Positions 1 to 8,162 of a DNA stretch of 64,000 nt are shown here, piece after piece; the first letter of the stretch is position 1; each line of letters begins with the position of its first letter. Made by a program: the position numbers and the translations under genes. The stretch spans positions 1 to 64,000 of the forward strand of contig NZ_PKUU01000014.1 of NCBI RefSeq assembly GCF_002899675.1, given 5' to 3'. Under the pieces are notes generated by a model. It made no database searches. It was given only the letters and a program-made list of their open reading frames with translations, and was not told the DNA's origin. This DNA is from Clostridium sp. chh4-2. Lineage in GTDB: Bacteria > Bacillota > Clostridia > Lachnospirales > Lachnospiraceae.

Positions 1-75
1 GGGCAGTCGGCAGGAATGAAAAAACATAGGGTCTGCAATTGATCACCTATGTTTTTTCATTCCTGCCGACTGCCC
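1..75. repeat. Perfect 30-bp inverted repeat at the window edge
   Basis: Bases 1-30 are the exact reverse complement of 46-75, with a 15-base loop (31-45). It could be the terminator of a gene left of the window, or the centre of a longer palindrome cut by the window edge. The pyrimidine-rich sequence that follows (76-115) resembles the stretch after the large palindrome at 43.6 kb. No ORF here is credible. Confidence 0.8.
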
Positions 76-155
76 GGGTGCTCCCTTCTTTCCGGCTCCT
101 CCTCCTGATTCCGTGTGTCCCTCCGCTATTAAAGTTAAAAAAATTACAAATCCTG

Positions 156-183
156 TTGACAAAACAGAAAAAAGTGATAATAT
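156..183 (+). promoter_or_regulatory. Sigma-A-type promoter of the cad operon
   Basis: TTGACA at 156-161 and TAATAT at 178-183 are separated by 16 bases, just upstream of the repressor gene and touching its operator. This fits a housekeeping promoter blocked by the repressor when no metal is present. Confidence 0.7.
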
Positions 184-186
184 AAA

Positions 187-208
187 CATATGAACAGTTA
201 TTCATATG
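187..208. promoter_or_regulatory. ArsR/CadC-type operator palindrome
   Basis: CATATGAA, six bases, then TTCATATG form a perfect 8+6+8 inverted repeat immediately downstream of the -10 box and 40 bases before the repressor start. Position and AT-rich dyad fit the operators of ArsR/SmtB metal sensors, implying autoregulation of the operon. Confidence 0.75.
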
Positions 209-247
209 ATGAATGAAAGAATATAGATGAAGAAGAGGAGGAGTTAG

Positions 248-628
248 ATGACTGAGGATAAGAGAGAAGAACTGGAACTGGAAGCCGATTCCTGTGAATT
301 TATGCATGTGCATGAGGATATTGTGGACCGGGTGGTGAAGGTGATGCCGGACGAAGGCCAGCTGATGAATCTGGCGGAATTTTTTAAGATATTCGGTGAT
401 TCGACCAGAATTAAGATCTTATATGTGCTGAGCCAGTCGGAGATGTGCGTATGTGATATCGCAACATTGCTGCAGATGGGGCAGTCAGCGATCTCCCACC
501 AGCTGAGGGTGTTAAAGCAGATGCGCCTTGTGAAGTTCAGAAGAGATGGCAAAACCGTGTTTTATAGTTTGGCAGACGGCCATATCCAGACAATTTTAGC
601 TCAAGGTATGGAACATATCAGCGAATAA
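248..628 (+). CDS. ArsR/SmtB-family metal-sensing repressor (CadC-like)
   Basis: Winged-helix repressor of 126 residues, expected to release the operator at 187-208 when it binds Cd, Pb or Zn. The HTH core is the region around GQSAISHQLRVLKQ. Cysteines expected for a CadC-type alpha3N site are visible: Cys16 in the N-terminal arm and Cys67/Cys69 in CVCDIA. The C-terminal helix also keeps Asp110, His112 and His123, matching most of the alpha5 site of CzrA/SmtB. A strong GAGGAG site sits before the ATG. The family is certain; the metal is inferred from the cysteines and the downstream ATPase. Confidence 0.9.
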   Translation: MTEDKREELELEADSCEFMHVHEDIVDRVVKVMPDEGQLMNLAEFFKIFGDSTRIKILYVLSQSEMCVCDIATLLQMGQSAISHQLRVLKQMRLVKFRRDGKTVFYSLADGHIQTILAQGMEHISE

Positions 629-673
629 AATATTACAATGACAAGCCGCAGGAAGCGGGGAAAGAGGTCTTAT

Positions 674-898
674 ATGAAAAAAATAATTAAGTTAGAAGGA
701 TTATGCTGTGCAAACTGTGCGGCCAAAATTGAAGAAGGCGTTAAAAAATTAAACGGAGTGAAGTCAGCCAGTTTAAGTTTTATGACTCAGCGCCTTGTTA
801 TCGAAGCGGAAGACGGAGAAGAGGACCGCATCGTGGAAGCGGCCAGAGTACTGGCAGATAAGATTGAACCGGAAGCAGAATTTAAGGTAATCCGCTGA
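674..898 (+). CDS. Stand-alone heavy-metal-associated (HMA) domain protein
   Basis: A 74-residue ferredoxin-like HMA protein with the metal-binding loop GLCCANCAAKIE (CxxC). The ATG at 674 is preferred over the longer frame from 638, because the sequence from MKKIIKLEG is the normal start of an HMA fold and the extension is short and basic. It lies between the repressor and a P-type ATPase that has no N-terminal HMA domain of its own. The natural inference is that it delivers metal to that pump or regulates it in trans. Confidence 0.85.
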   Translation: MKKIIKLEGLCCANCAAKIEEGVKKLNGVKSASLSFMTQRLVIEAEDGEEDRIVEAARVLADKIEPEAEFKVIR

Positions 899-965
899 TG
901 GAAGGGTTTGTTTTGAGTATTCGTGAGCAGACTAATAACAATATGACAACAGGACTGGTGATAGT

Positions 966-2834
966 ATGACAAAAAAACAAAAAAAGATGGTAATACGTCT
1001 GCTGGTGAGCGCTGTATTTCTGGCTGTAGGATTTATGATGGAGGGAAAAACGTCTCTGGCATGGATTCCATTTATTCTTTCTTACCTGGCCGCAGGATAT
1101 GATATTCCTCTGAAAGCAGCGCATAATATTAAGAGCGGACAGATATTTGATGAAAACTTTTTAATGACCATCGCCACATTTGGAGCGATTGCCGTAGGCG
1201 CTATGGAAGAAGCCGTTGCGGTAATGCTTTTCTATCAGGTAGGAGAATTATTCAGCGATTATGCTGTGAATAAGTCCAGAAAGTCCATTACGGAACTGAT
1301 GGATATTAACCCGGAATATGCCAATCTGTTAAGAGACGGACAGGAAGAACAGGTGGACCCATACGAAGTGGAGATCGGTGATACCATCGTGATAAAGCCG
1401 GGAGAAAAAGTCCCTCTGGACGGAATTGTGACAAAGGGAAACTCAAGCCTGGATACTAAGGCTCTGACCGGTGAATCCATGCCGGTTGAAGTGGGAGAAG
1501 GGGCTGATATTGTCAGCGGCTCCATCAATTTGAACGGCGTACTGGAAGTGAAGGTGACGAAACTGTTCGATGATTCCACAGTTGCCAAGATTTTGGAGCT
1601 TGTGGAAAATGCCAGTTCCAGAAAGGCGAAAGCGGAAGCATTTATCACCAGATTTGCAAGAGTTTATACTCCGATCGTGGTGATTCTGGCACTGGTGCTG
1701 GCGATTGTTCCTCCGCTTCTGCTGGGGGAAGAGTGGTCGGTCTGGATTTACCGGGCCTGCAGTTTCCTGGTCGTTTCCTGTCCATGCGCGCTGGTGATTT
1801 CCGTACCTCTAAGCTTCTTCGGAGGTTTGGGCGCCGCTTCAAAAAATGGTATTTTGATGAAAGGCAGCAACTATCTGGAGGCAGTATCCACGCTGGATAC
1901 GGTAGTATTTGATAAGACAGGAACCCTGACTACGGGAAAATTCGAAGTGACTGGCGTGGAGCCGGTGCTTCTTTCAAAAGATGAGCTTTTGAAGATCGCG
2001 GCTATGGGAGAATTTTATTCCAATCATCCCATTGCTCTGTCGGTAAAAGAGGCCTATGGCAAAACCATTAATGGAGATGAAGTAGAAACCATAGAGGAGA
2101 TTCCGGGACAGGGAGTTCATGCAACGTTAAAGATCAATGGGGAAAATGCCGAGATCTATATTGGAAATCAGAAGATGATGAAGGAACAGGGAGTGAATGC
2201 TTCTGCCCATCAGAGCCTGATTGGAACCACCTTGTATCTGACAAGGGGAAATGAATATCTGGGTGCAATTATCATTTCTGATAAGATTCGTGAGGATGTG
2301 CCGGATGCCCTTGCAGGTCTTCGCAGACATGGGGTGAAGAACCTGGTTATGCTTACCGGCGACAAGGAAGAAGTAGGAAAAGCGGTCGCAGATAAACTTG
2401 GTATCAATAAAGTGTTCGGAAGCCTGCTTCCGGGCGATAAGGTGAACAAAGTAGAAGAACTTTTAAATGGTGAGCACGGCGACAGGACACTGGCTTTTGT
2501 CGGTGACGGAATCAATGACGCGCCCGTACTCGCAAGGGCGGATGTGGGAATCGCGATGGGCGGAATCGGATCAGACGCGGCTGTGGAGGCTGCGGACGTT
2601 GTAATCATGAACGATGAGCCGTCTAAGATCGTGGATGCCATACAGATCGCCAGAAAGACCATGGGAATTGTAAAACAGAATATCATATTCGCGATTGGCG
2701 TTAAGATCCTGGTTTTGATTTTAGTCGCTTTGGGATATGCTTCGATGTGGGCCGCTGTATTTGGCGATGTGGGAGTTTCCGTATTGGCGATACTGAACGC
2801 AATCCGCGCTTTGAATTATAAAAGACAGTTATAA
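966..2834 (+). CDS. cadA: P1B-type Cd/Zn/Pb-exporting ATPase
   Basis: Membrane pump of 622 residues. Visible motifs are TGES near residue 168 (actuator domain), CPC at 272-274 in the transport helix, DKTGTLT with phosphorylated Asp at about 316, and GDGINDAP near 513. The last membrane segments contain a lysine (GVKILV) and an aspartate (FGDVGVSVLAILNAIRAL), as in Zn/Cd/Pb-type P1B-2 pumps. It starts directly with the membrane domain; the missing metal-binding domain is the separate gene at 674. It is the third gene of a CadC-HMA-CadA operon. Confidence 0.93.
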   Translation: MTKKQKKMVIRLLVSAVFLAVGFMMEGKTSLAWIPFILSYLAAGYDIPLKAAHNIKSGQIFDENFLMTIATFGAIAVGAMEEAVAVMLFYQVGELFSDYAVNKSRKSITELMDINPEYANLLRDGQEEQVDPYEVEIGDTIVIKPGEKVPLDGIVTKGNSSLDTKALTGESMPVEVGEGADIVSGSINLNGVLEVKVTKLFDDSTVAKILELVENASSRKAKAEAFITRFARVYTPIVVILALVLAIVPPLLLGEEWSVWIYRACSFLVVSCPCALVISVPLSFFGGLGAASKNGILMKGSNYLEAVSTLDTVVFDKTGTLTTGKFEVTGVEPVLLSKDELLKIAAMGEFYSNHPIALSVKEAYGKTINGDEVETIEEIPGQGVHATLKINGENAEIYIGNQKMMKEQGVNASAHQSLIGTTLYLTRGNEYLGAIIISDKIREDVPDALAGLRRHGVKNLVMLTGDKEEVGKAVADKLGINKVFGSLLPGDKVNKVEELLNGEHGDRTLAFVGDGINDAPVLARADVGIAMGGIGSDAAVEAADVVIMNDEPSKIVDAIQIARKTMGIVKQNIIFAIGVKILVLILVALGYASMWAAVFGDVGVSVLAILNAIRALNYKRQL

Positions 2835-2849
2835 ATTTAAACGAAAATA

Positions 2850-2878
2850 TTGACAAATGAAAAGTCAACTGTTATATT
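2850..2878 (+). promoter_or_regulatory. Promoter upstream of glnA
   Basis: TTGACA (2850-2855), 17 bases, TATATT (2873-2878). The -35 box starts a small dyad, TTGAC-N9-GTCAA (2850-2868), that could be an operator. Predicted transcription start is near 2885, so the terminator-like hairpin at 2892-2952 would lie at the very start of the glnA leader. Confidence 0.6.
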
Positions 2879-2891
2879 TTACACATGGAAC

Positions 2892-2952
2892 AAGGGTGTT
2901 ACATTTAAGGTCATTGGTGTTTCAATGACCTTATTGAACATCCTTTTTGTTT
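2892..2952 (+). terminator. Two-part hairpin with T-run in the glnA leader
   Basis: The outer stem is AAGGGTGTT/AACATCCTT (2892-2900 with 2937-2945). The inner 10-bp stem is AAGGTCATTG/CAATGACCTT (2907-2916 with 2923-2932), closed by the six-base loop GTGTTT. A T-rich tract follows. It could end the cad operon, but because a promoter lies just before it, it may act as an attenuator for glnA. A second, weaker stem (ATATGG at about 2980 with CCATAT at about 3000) lies further down the leader. Confidence 0.6.
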
Positions 2953-3065
2953 TAGGTGATTCTTTGTAAAAACCCTGTGAATATGGCCGGATCAAGAGAC
3001 CATATTTTTGTAAAACAGGTTTCTGCTGATTAAAATGCTGCTTGTGCGGCGGGATGGAGGAAAGA

Positions 3066-4403
3066 ATGAGCAAATACAGTAAAGAGGATATCATCCGCAT
3101 GGTGGAAGACGAAGATGTGGAGTTTATCCGTCTTCAGTTTACGGATATTTTCGGCATGCTGAAAAATGTGGCGATTACAGTCAGCCAGCTGAGAAAGGCA
3201 TTGGATAATAAATGCATGTTTGACGGGTCGTCGATTGAGGGATTTGTGAGGATTGAAGAATCCGATATGTATTTACATCCGGATCTGGATACATTTGAGA
3301 TATTTCCTTGGAGGCCCCAGCAGGGGAAGGTGGCTCGGTTTATCTGCGACGTTTACCGTCCCAATCAAACCCCGTTTGAGGGAGATCCCCGCTATGTGCT
3401 GAAAAAGGTGATAAAAGAAGCTAAGGATATGGGCTTTACATTTAATGTGGGACCGGAATGCGAATTCTTTTTATTCCATACCGACGAAGAGGGACGGCCG
3501 ACGACAAAAACACATGAGATGGCCGGTTATTTTGACGTGGGTCCCATTGATCTGGCGGAAAATGTGCGAAGGGATATTGTTCTTAATCTGGAAGATATGG
3601 GATTTGAGATTGAAGCGTCCCATCATGAGATCGCTCCGGCCCAGCACGAGATTGATTTCCAATATGCGGAATGCCTGGTGACCGCCGACAACATTATGAC
3701 GTTTAAAATGGCCGTAAAAACCATAGCAAAGCGCCATGGCCTTCACGCCACTTTCATGCCGAAACCAAAAGCAGGTGTAAATGGCTCCGGAATGCATGTG
3801 AATATGTCTTTAGCCGACGAATTTGGCAATAATATATTTGAAGATAAAAATGATCCGCTGGGACTGAGCAAAACCGCATATCAGTTCCTGGCCGGAGTGC
3901 TGTACCATATGAAGGGAATGGCGATTCTAACAAATCCGCTTGTGAATTCCTATAAGAGACTGATGCCGGGATACGATGCTCCGGTGTATATCGCATGGTC
4001 CGCCAACTCCAACAGAAGCCCGCTGATCCGCATCCCATGTTCCAGAGGAAGGAGTACCAGGCTGGAGCTGAGAAGCCCTGACTCTGCGGTGAATCCTTAT
4101 CTTGCTCTGGCGGCATGCCTGGCGGCCGGACTGGACGGAATCAAGAAAGAGATGACTCCGCCGGCAAGCGTCAATGAGAATATCTATGACATGACGGAGG
4201 AAGAGCGCAGAGAGAGAGGAATTGACCAGCTTCCGGAAACATTAGGGGAAGCCATTGAAGCGTTCCGTGAAGATACATTTTTCCAGGAAGTATTGGGAAA
4301 ACATATTTATACCAAATATTTAGAAGCAAAAGAAGAGGAATGGCGTATTTTCCGCAGCCAGGTAACCGATTGGGAAATAGGGGAATACTTATATAAATTT
4401 TAA
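3066..4403 (+). CDS. glnA: Glutamine synthetase, type I
   Basis: Makes glutamine from glutamate, ammonia and ATP. At 445 residues it has the length of GSI-alpha enzymes. It starts [13 protein letters not shown] at the ATG with GGAGG five bases upstream; the longer frame from 3042 lacks support. Family motifs are clear: [10 protein letters not shown] early, [22 protein letters not shown] (metal ligands), [10 protein letters not shown], and the NRSPLIRIP region. An ANTAR regulator follows 41 bases downstream, and the leader carries a promoter followed by a hairpin, so regulation by antitermination is plausible. Confidence 0.97.
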   Translation: MSKYSKEDIIRMVEDEDVEFIRLQFTDIFGMLKNVAITVSQLRKALDNKCMFDGSSIEGFVRIEESDMYLHPDLDTFEIFPWRPQQGKVARFICDVYRPNQTPFEGDPRYVLKKVIKEAKDMGFTFNVGPECEFFLFHTDEEGRPTTKTHEMAGYFDVGPIDLAENVRRDIVLNLEDMGFEIEASHHEIAPAQHEIDFQYAECLVTADNIMTFKMAVKTIAKRHGLHATFMPKPKAGVNGSGMHVNMSLADEFGNNIFEDKNDPLGLSKTAYQFLAGVLYHMKGMAILTNPLVNSYKRLMPGYDAPVYIAWSANSNRSPLIRIPCSRGRSTRLELRSPDSAVNPYLALAACLAAGLDGIKKEMTPPASVNENIYDMTEEERRERGIDQLPETLGEAIEAFREDTFFQEVLGKHIYTKYLEAKEEEWRIFRSQVTDWEIGEYLYKF

Positions 4404-4444
4404 GTGCCTGTTTCTTTTAATTTCGATTACTTGGAGGTGAGAAT

Positions 4445-4993
4445 GTGACCAATGTAATAGTAGCATTTTCAAAACCAGAAGATGCGAAAAGTATAAAGAA
4501 TATACTGATGAGAAGCGGGTTTCAAGTAATCGCTGTTTGTACGTCCGGTGCGCAGGCACTTAATAATGCAGATAGCCTGAATGATGGGATTGTGGTAAGC
4601 GGGTATCGGTTTGAAGATATGCAGTATCAGGAGTTAAAGGACTGCCTTCCTAAGGGATTTGAGATGTTGTTGGTTGCATCACCGAGCAGATGGGCCGGCC
4701 ATGAGCCGGAGGGGGTCGTCTGCCTGCCGATGCCGCTGAAGGTGCATGATCTGGTGAGCACACTTGAGATGATGATCCAGGCCCAGACCAGACGAAAGAA
4801 AAAGCAGAGGCAGCAGCCGAAGGAACGTAGTGAAGAGGAGGCCGGCCTGATTGAACAGGCCAAGGCTCTTTTGATGGAACGAAATAACATGACAGAGATG
4901 GAAGCGCACAGATACATACAAAAGTGCAGCATGGACAGCGGAACCAATATGGTGGAAACTGCCCAGATGGTGATGAGTTTAATTAATCTCTAG
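4445..4993 (+). CDS. ANTAR-domain RNA-binding antiterminator (NitR/NasT-like)
   Basis: A 182-residue protein with an N-terminal receiver-like half, a basic linker (RRKKKQRQQ) and a C-terminal ANTAR domain (about 130-182; EAGLIEQAKALLMERN and the MTEMEAHRYIQ helix). ANTAR domains bind paired hairpins in nascent RNA and prevent termination. The receiver half lacks a recognisable phospho-acceptor aspartate: the expected site reads IVVSGYRFED, so it is probably a pseudo-receiver. Start is GTG with GGAGGTGA just upstream. A glnA-ANTAR arrangement is known in clostridia, so the glnA leader is the likely target. Confidence 0.88.
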   Translation: MTNVIVAFSKPEDAKSIKNILMRSGFQVIAVCTSGAQALNNADSLNDGIVVSGYRFEDMQYQELKDCLPKGFEMLLVASPSRWAGHEPEGVVCLPMPLKVHDLVSTLEMMIQAQTRRKKKQRQQPKERSEEEAGLIEQAKALLMERNNMTEMEAHRYIQKCSMDSGTNMVETAQMVMSLINL

Positions 4994-5018
4994 TATTAGC
5001 ATAGAAATGAGGACCAAT

Positions 5019-5825
5019 ATGAAATTTACAAAGATGCAGGGGATCGGCAATGATTATGTCTACGTCAACTGTTTTGAAGAAGAGGTAAAAGACCCGGAGA
5101 AAACAGCCGTCATGGTCAGTGACCGCCATTTTGGAATTGGTTCGGACGGCCTGATCCTGATCTGTCCCTCCGACTTGGCGGACTGCCGGATGCGCATGTT
5201 TAATGAGGACGGTTCCGAAGGCGCGATGTGCGGCAACGGAATCCGGTGCGTGGGAAAGTATGCATATGAGCACGGGATTGTCAGAAAAAAGGAGATGCTG
5301 GTGGAAACTAAGGGCGGAATCAAACGCCTGGAACTGACTTTAGACGGCGACACCGTAACCGGCGTGAAAGTTGATTTAGGCGTGCCGGAACTCACCTCCG
5401 AACTGCCCGAAAAGATTGTTGTGGACGGAAAAGAACAGGAATTTATAGGTATTTCCGTGGGAAATCCTCATGCCGTCTATTTTACTGAGGATACGGATGC
5501 CCTGGATCTTGAACGGATCGGCTCGTCCTATGAAAATCATCCCCGTTTTCCGGACCGGGTGAATTCCGAATTTATCCAGCTGATCGACCGGAGCCATATT
5601 AAGATGAGGGTATGGGAGCGGGGCAGCGGAGAGACGTGGGCCTGCGGTACGGGGGCGACAGCCAGTGCGGTGGCCTGCATTCTGATGGGGTACACGGACA
5701 ATGCGGTGGAAGTCGCCTTAAAAGGAGGCAGTTTGATGATCGAATGGGACCGCGAGTCAAATCATGTATACATGACGGGACCTGCAGTGGAAGTGTTTCA
5801 TGGTGAAATAAACATCAATCCTTAA
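5019..5825 (+). CDS. dapF: Diaminopimelate epimerase
   Basis: Interconverts LL- and meso-diaminopimelate in the lysine and peptidoglycan pathways. 268 residues, starting MKFTKMQGIGNDY at the ATG with GAGG six bases upstream; the ATG at 5007 is less likely. Both catalytic cysteines are present in the expected contexts, CGNGIRC in the first half and ACGTGATASA in the second. It begins 25 bases after the ANTAR gene. Confidence 0.96.
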   Translation: MKFTKMQGIGNDYVYVNCFEEEVKDPEKTAVMVSDRHFGIGSDGLILICPSDLADCRMRMFNEDGSEGAMCGNGIRCVGKYAYEHGIVRKKEMLVETKGGIKRLELTLDGDTVTGVKVDLGVPELTSELPEKIVVDGKEQEFIGISVGNPHAVYFTEDTDALDLERIGSSYENHPRFPDRVNSEFIQLIDRSHIKMRVWERGSGETWACGTGATASAVACILMGYTDNAVEVALKGGSLMIEWDRESNHVYMTGPAVEVFHGEININP

Positions 5826-5856
5826 AAATATAAATATCAATCTTTAAAAAATAAGG

Positions 5857-5885
5857 TTGACAACTGGAAAAGAAACAGTTATATT
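5857..5885 (+). promoter_or_regulatory. Promoter upstream of the Lrp-family gene
   Basis: TTGACA (5857-5862), 17 bases, TATATT (5880-5885). It closely resembles the glnA promoter in layout and in the bases before the -10 (CAGTTATATT here, CTGTTATATT there), and it too is followed directly by a terminator-like hairpin. Confidence 0.55.
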
Positions 5886-5919
5886 AGCTTTTAGAAAAAA
5901 TATTGAAGCGAAACGAGCA

Positions 5920-5957
5920 AAAGCGTTCGGACCCTGATGGGTTTGTACGCTTTTTTT
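5920..5957 (+). terminator. Terminator or attenuator before the Lrp-family gene
   Basis: AAAGCGT (5920-5926) pairs with ACGCTTT (5947-5953), enclosing ACCC-TGAT-GGGT, followed by seven T. It is preceded by a promoter and followed by a 12-bp hairpin (5957-5968 with 5975-5986, six-base loop AAACGC) and a small GCCC/GGGC hairpin near 5991. It may be a leader attenuator, a ~70-nt small RNA, or simply the dapF terminator. Confidence 0.6.
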
Positions 5958-6052
5958 ATATCATAGGAAAACGCTCCTATGATATAAAAAGCCCTTCGGG
6001 CGGGATTCTTTCTCGTTTTACATATGCGGCAGATCAGGAGGATTAGAGCAGT

Positions 6053-6490
6053 ATGGATGATATTGATAGAAAGATACTTAAAATTTTACAGGGTAATGCA
6101 AGAACTTCGTTAAAGACAATTGCAGAGAAGACATTTTTGTCCTCACCGGCAGTTTCCGCCAGAATCGAAAAGCTGGAAAAGGATGGGATTATCTCAGGAT
6201 ATCATGCCGCGGTAGATCCTATGAAACTGGGCTATCATATCATCGCTTTTATCAATCTTGACGTAGTTCCTGAAGATAAACCTAAATTCTATGCATATGC
6301 ACAGGAGGTGCCCAATGTGCTGGAATGCAATTGTGTGACCGGCGACTATTCCATGCTTCTGAAGGTGGCGTTTCAAAGCACCATGGAATTGGATATCTTT
6401 ATCGGTCAGCTTCAAAAGTATGGAAAGACCAGCACACAAATCGTATTTTCCACCCATGTGGGACCGCGGGGAGTGGATGTCAGGGAATAG
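6053..6490 (+). CDS. Lrp/AsnC-family transcriptional regulator
   Basis: A 145-residue protein with an N-terminal HTH (DDIDRKILKILQGNARTSLKTIAEK) and a C-terminal RAM/ligand-binding alpha-beta domain containing VTGDYSMLLKV. Such proteins sense amino acids or related small molecules as octamers. AGGAGG lies 11 bases before the ATG. The ~225-base leader holds a promoter and several hairpins. The target genes cannot be read from the sequence. Confidence 0.92.
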   Translation: MDDIDRKILKILQGNARTSLKTIAEKTFLSSPAVSARIEKLEKDGIISGYHAAVDPMKLGYHIIAFINLDVVPEDKPKFYAYAQEVPNVLECNCVTGDYSMLLKVAFQSTMELDIFIGQLQKYGKTSTQIVFSTHVGPRGVDVRE

Positions 6491-6510
6491 GAAATGGCAA
6501 CATTTTCAAG

Positions 6511-6549
6511 CTTTCACATACAGTAATAGTACATAGAAGTATGTGAAAG
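6511..6549 (+). promoter_or_regulatory. Inverted repeat overlapping the amidase ribosome-binding site
   Basis: CTTTCACATAC (6511-6521) is the exact reverse complement of GTATGTGAAAG (6539-6549), with a 17-base loop. The right arm runs into the AAAGGAG ribosome-binding site (6546-6552) of the amidase gene. In RNA this would partly hide the site; in DNA it could be an operator. Confidence 0.6.
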
Positions 6550-6560
6550 GAGCAGTTTAA

Positions 6561-7331
6561 GTGGCCAGACAGAAATTAGTGGTTTTGGATGCCGGGCATG
6601 GCGGAAGAGATCCGGGTGCATCTTATTTCGGCAGACAGGAAAAAAACGATGCATTAAACCTGACGCTGGAGGTTGGAAAAGTGCTGCAGGGTCAAAATGT
6701 TAGGGTTTTATATACAAGGGTGGATGACACCTATGATACGCCGTTTGAAAAGGCGGAGATGGCGAACCGTTCCAATGCGGATTACTTTATTTCCATCCAT
6801 AGGAATGGCATGCCCACCCCGACGACCGGATCAGGAGCAGAAAGCCTGGTATTTGAAAATACGGGAACTGCCAATTTGCTGGCGGAAAATATCAACTCCG
6901 CATTAGAGGAAGTGGGGTTTGCGAACCTGGGAATTATCGAGAGGCCGGGGCTGGTGGTGCTCCGCCGGACCAGGATGCCGGCAGTTCTGGTAGAGGTGGG
7001 ATTTATTGATAATGAGGCGGATAATTTATTTTTCGACCGCAATTTTGAGGCTATAGCGGAGGGGATCGCCAAAGGGATCATGGCTGCCATAGATGCGGAA
7101 GAAACTGCACTGCCGGAATATTATCAGATTCAGACAGGCGCTTACAGAGATCAGGAGCTGGCTCAGCAGATGCTTGAAAAGCTTCAGGATGAAGGATTCC
7201 CGGCATTTCTTGTGTATGAAGACGATTATTACAAGGTGAGGGTAGGGGCGTTTCTCAGCCTGGATAATGCGGCCCGGATGGAACAGAACCTGCGTAACTA
7301 CGGATACAATACATTTATGGTCCGCGCCTGA
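6561..7331 (+). CDS. N-acetylmuramoyl-L-alanine amidase with SPOR domain
   Basis: A 256-residue cell-wall hydrolase cutting between muramic acid and the stem peptide. The Amidase_3 domain (about 1-175) shows the zinc ligands: His in DAGHGG, Glu in RQEKND, His in SIHRNG, and the catalytic Glu in VEVGF. A SPOR-type peptidoglycan-binding domain (about 183-256, YYQIQTGAYRDQ to NTFMVRA) follows. There is no signal peptide, as in some CwlD-like or mother-cell enzymes, so its export route is unclear. Start is GTG with AAAGGAG eight bases upstream, inside an inverted repeat. Confidence 0.9.
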   Translation: MARQKLVVLDAGHGGRDPGASYFGRQEKNDALNLTLEVGKVLQGQNVRVLYTRVDDTYDTPFEKAEMANRSNADYFISIHRNGMPTPTTGSGAESLVFENTGTANLLAENINSALEEVGFANLGIIERPGLVVLRRTRMPAVLVEVGFIDNEADNLFFDRNFEAIAEGIAKGIMAAIDAEETALPEYYQIQTGAYRDQELAQQMLEKLQDEGFPAFLVYEDDYYKVRVGAFLSLDNAARMEQNLRNYGYNTFMVRA

Positions 7332-7436
7332 CCTCTTTCACCGCCTATAGCGCATAAACAGTTCCCTGCCGGAGGGCTTTATGGTATAATTAAGGAGTAA
7401 CCGGTTGTTTCTCAAATGGATCAGGAGGGGACAATT

Positions 7437-8069
7437 ATGGAAGATAAAAAATTGATTATTACCATCGGCAGACAGTATGGCAGCGGAGGGCGCGAAGTAG
7501 GAAAGAAACTGGCGAAGGAACTGAATGTGAATTTCTATGACAAGAACATTCTGCGCATGGATTCCGACGAAAGCGGGATTAAAGAAAGCTATTTTCATCT
7601 GAATGATGAGAGAGCGGGCAACAAACTTTTGTACCGTATTGTCAGCAGTCTGACTCCGGAGAAATCAGAACCTTCTTATGGATCTGATCTGGTATCCTCA
7701 GATAATCTGTTCCGGTTCCAGTCCGCAGTCATCAAAAGGCTGGCGGCAGAAGAATCCTGTGTGATCATAGGCCGCTGTGCGGAATATGTGCTGGAGGACA
7801 TGGAAGGTCTTGTGAGAGTTTTCCTCTATGCAGATTTGGAGCAGAGGATTGCCCGCATCACTGAGAAAGAGCTGTATGCCCCTAAAGATGTGCTGAAGAA
7901 TATTAAACGGATTGACAAAGAACGGCGGGATTATCACCGTTATTATACAGGAAGAAGCTGGGAGGATTTTGATAATTACGATATTATCATCAATACATCC
8001 AAGATAGGAATCGACGGCACGGTGGATACGATTAAGAACTATTTGAAGGCCAGAGGTTATAATATCTGA
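7437..8069 (+). CDS. Cytidylate kinase-like family protein
   Basis: A 210-residue P-loop protein of the cytidylate-kinase-like family common in clostridia. The nucleotide-binding motif is GRQYGSGGREVGKKLAKEL near the N terminus, and an adenylate-kinase-like lid region (RRDYHRYYTGRSW) is near residue 165. The ATG at 7437 has AGGAGGGG six bases upstream and is better than the in-frame ATG at 7416. TATAAT lies at about 7383. The real substrate of this subfamily is not known to me. Confidence 0.88.
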   Translation: MEDKKLIITIGRQYGSGGREVGKKLAKELNVNFYDKNILRMDSDESGIKESYFHLNDERAGNKLLYRIVSSLTPEKSEPSYGSDLVSSDNLFRFQSAVIKRLAAEESCVIIGRCAEYVLEDMEGLVRVFLYADLEQRIARITEKELYAPKDVLKNIKRIDKERRDYHRYYTGRSWEDFDNYDIIINTSKIGIDGTVDTIKNYLKARGYNI

Positions 8070-8081
8070 ATTCCCGCATAG

Positions 8082-8110
8082 AATAAGGCATCATAAGATG
8101 CCTTATTTTT
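8082..8110 (+). terminator. Rho-independent terminator
   Basis: AATAAGGCATC (8082-8092) and GATGCCTTATT (8097-8107) form an 11-bp perfect stem with a four-base loop and T-run, ending the kinase-like gene. Confidence 0.85.
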
Positions 8111-8162
8111 ATGCGCTCAAATCATGATGCTGAAAAATAAGGCTTGATTTGGAGGGAGTGCA

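Noticed and set aside
47..313. Minus-strand frame across the edge palindrome
   Set aside because: It overlaps the palindrome, the cad promoter and the repressor start, and has no ribosome-binding site or family resemblance.
2892..3020. A canonical ANTAR target in the glnA leader
   Set aside because: Only one hexaloop hairpin is visible and its loop lacks A at position 1 and G at position 4; I report the leader as atypical instead.
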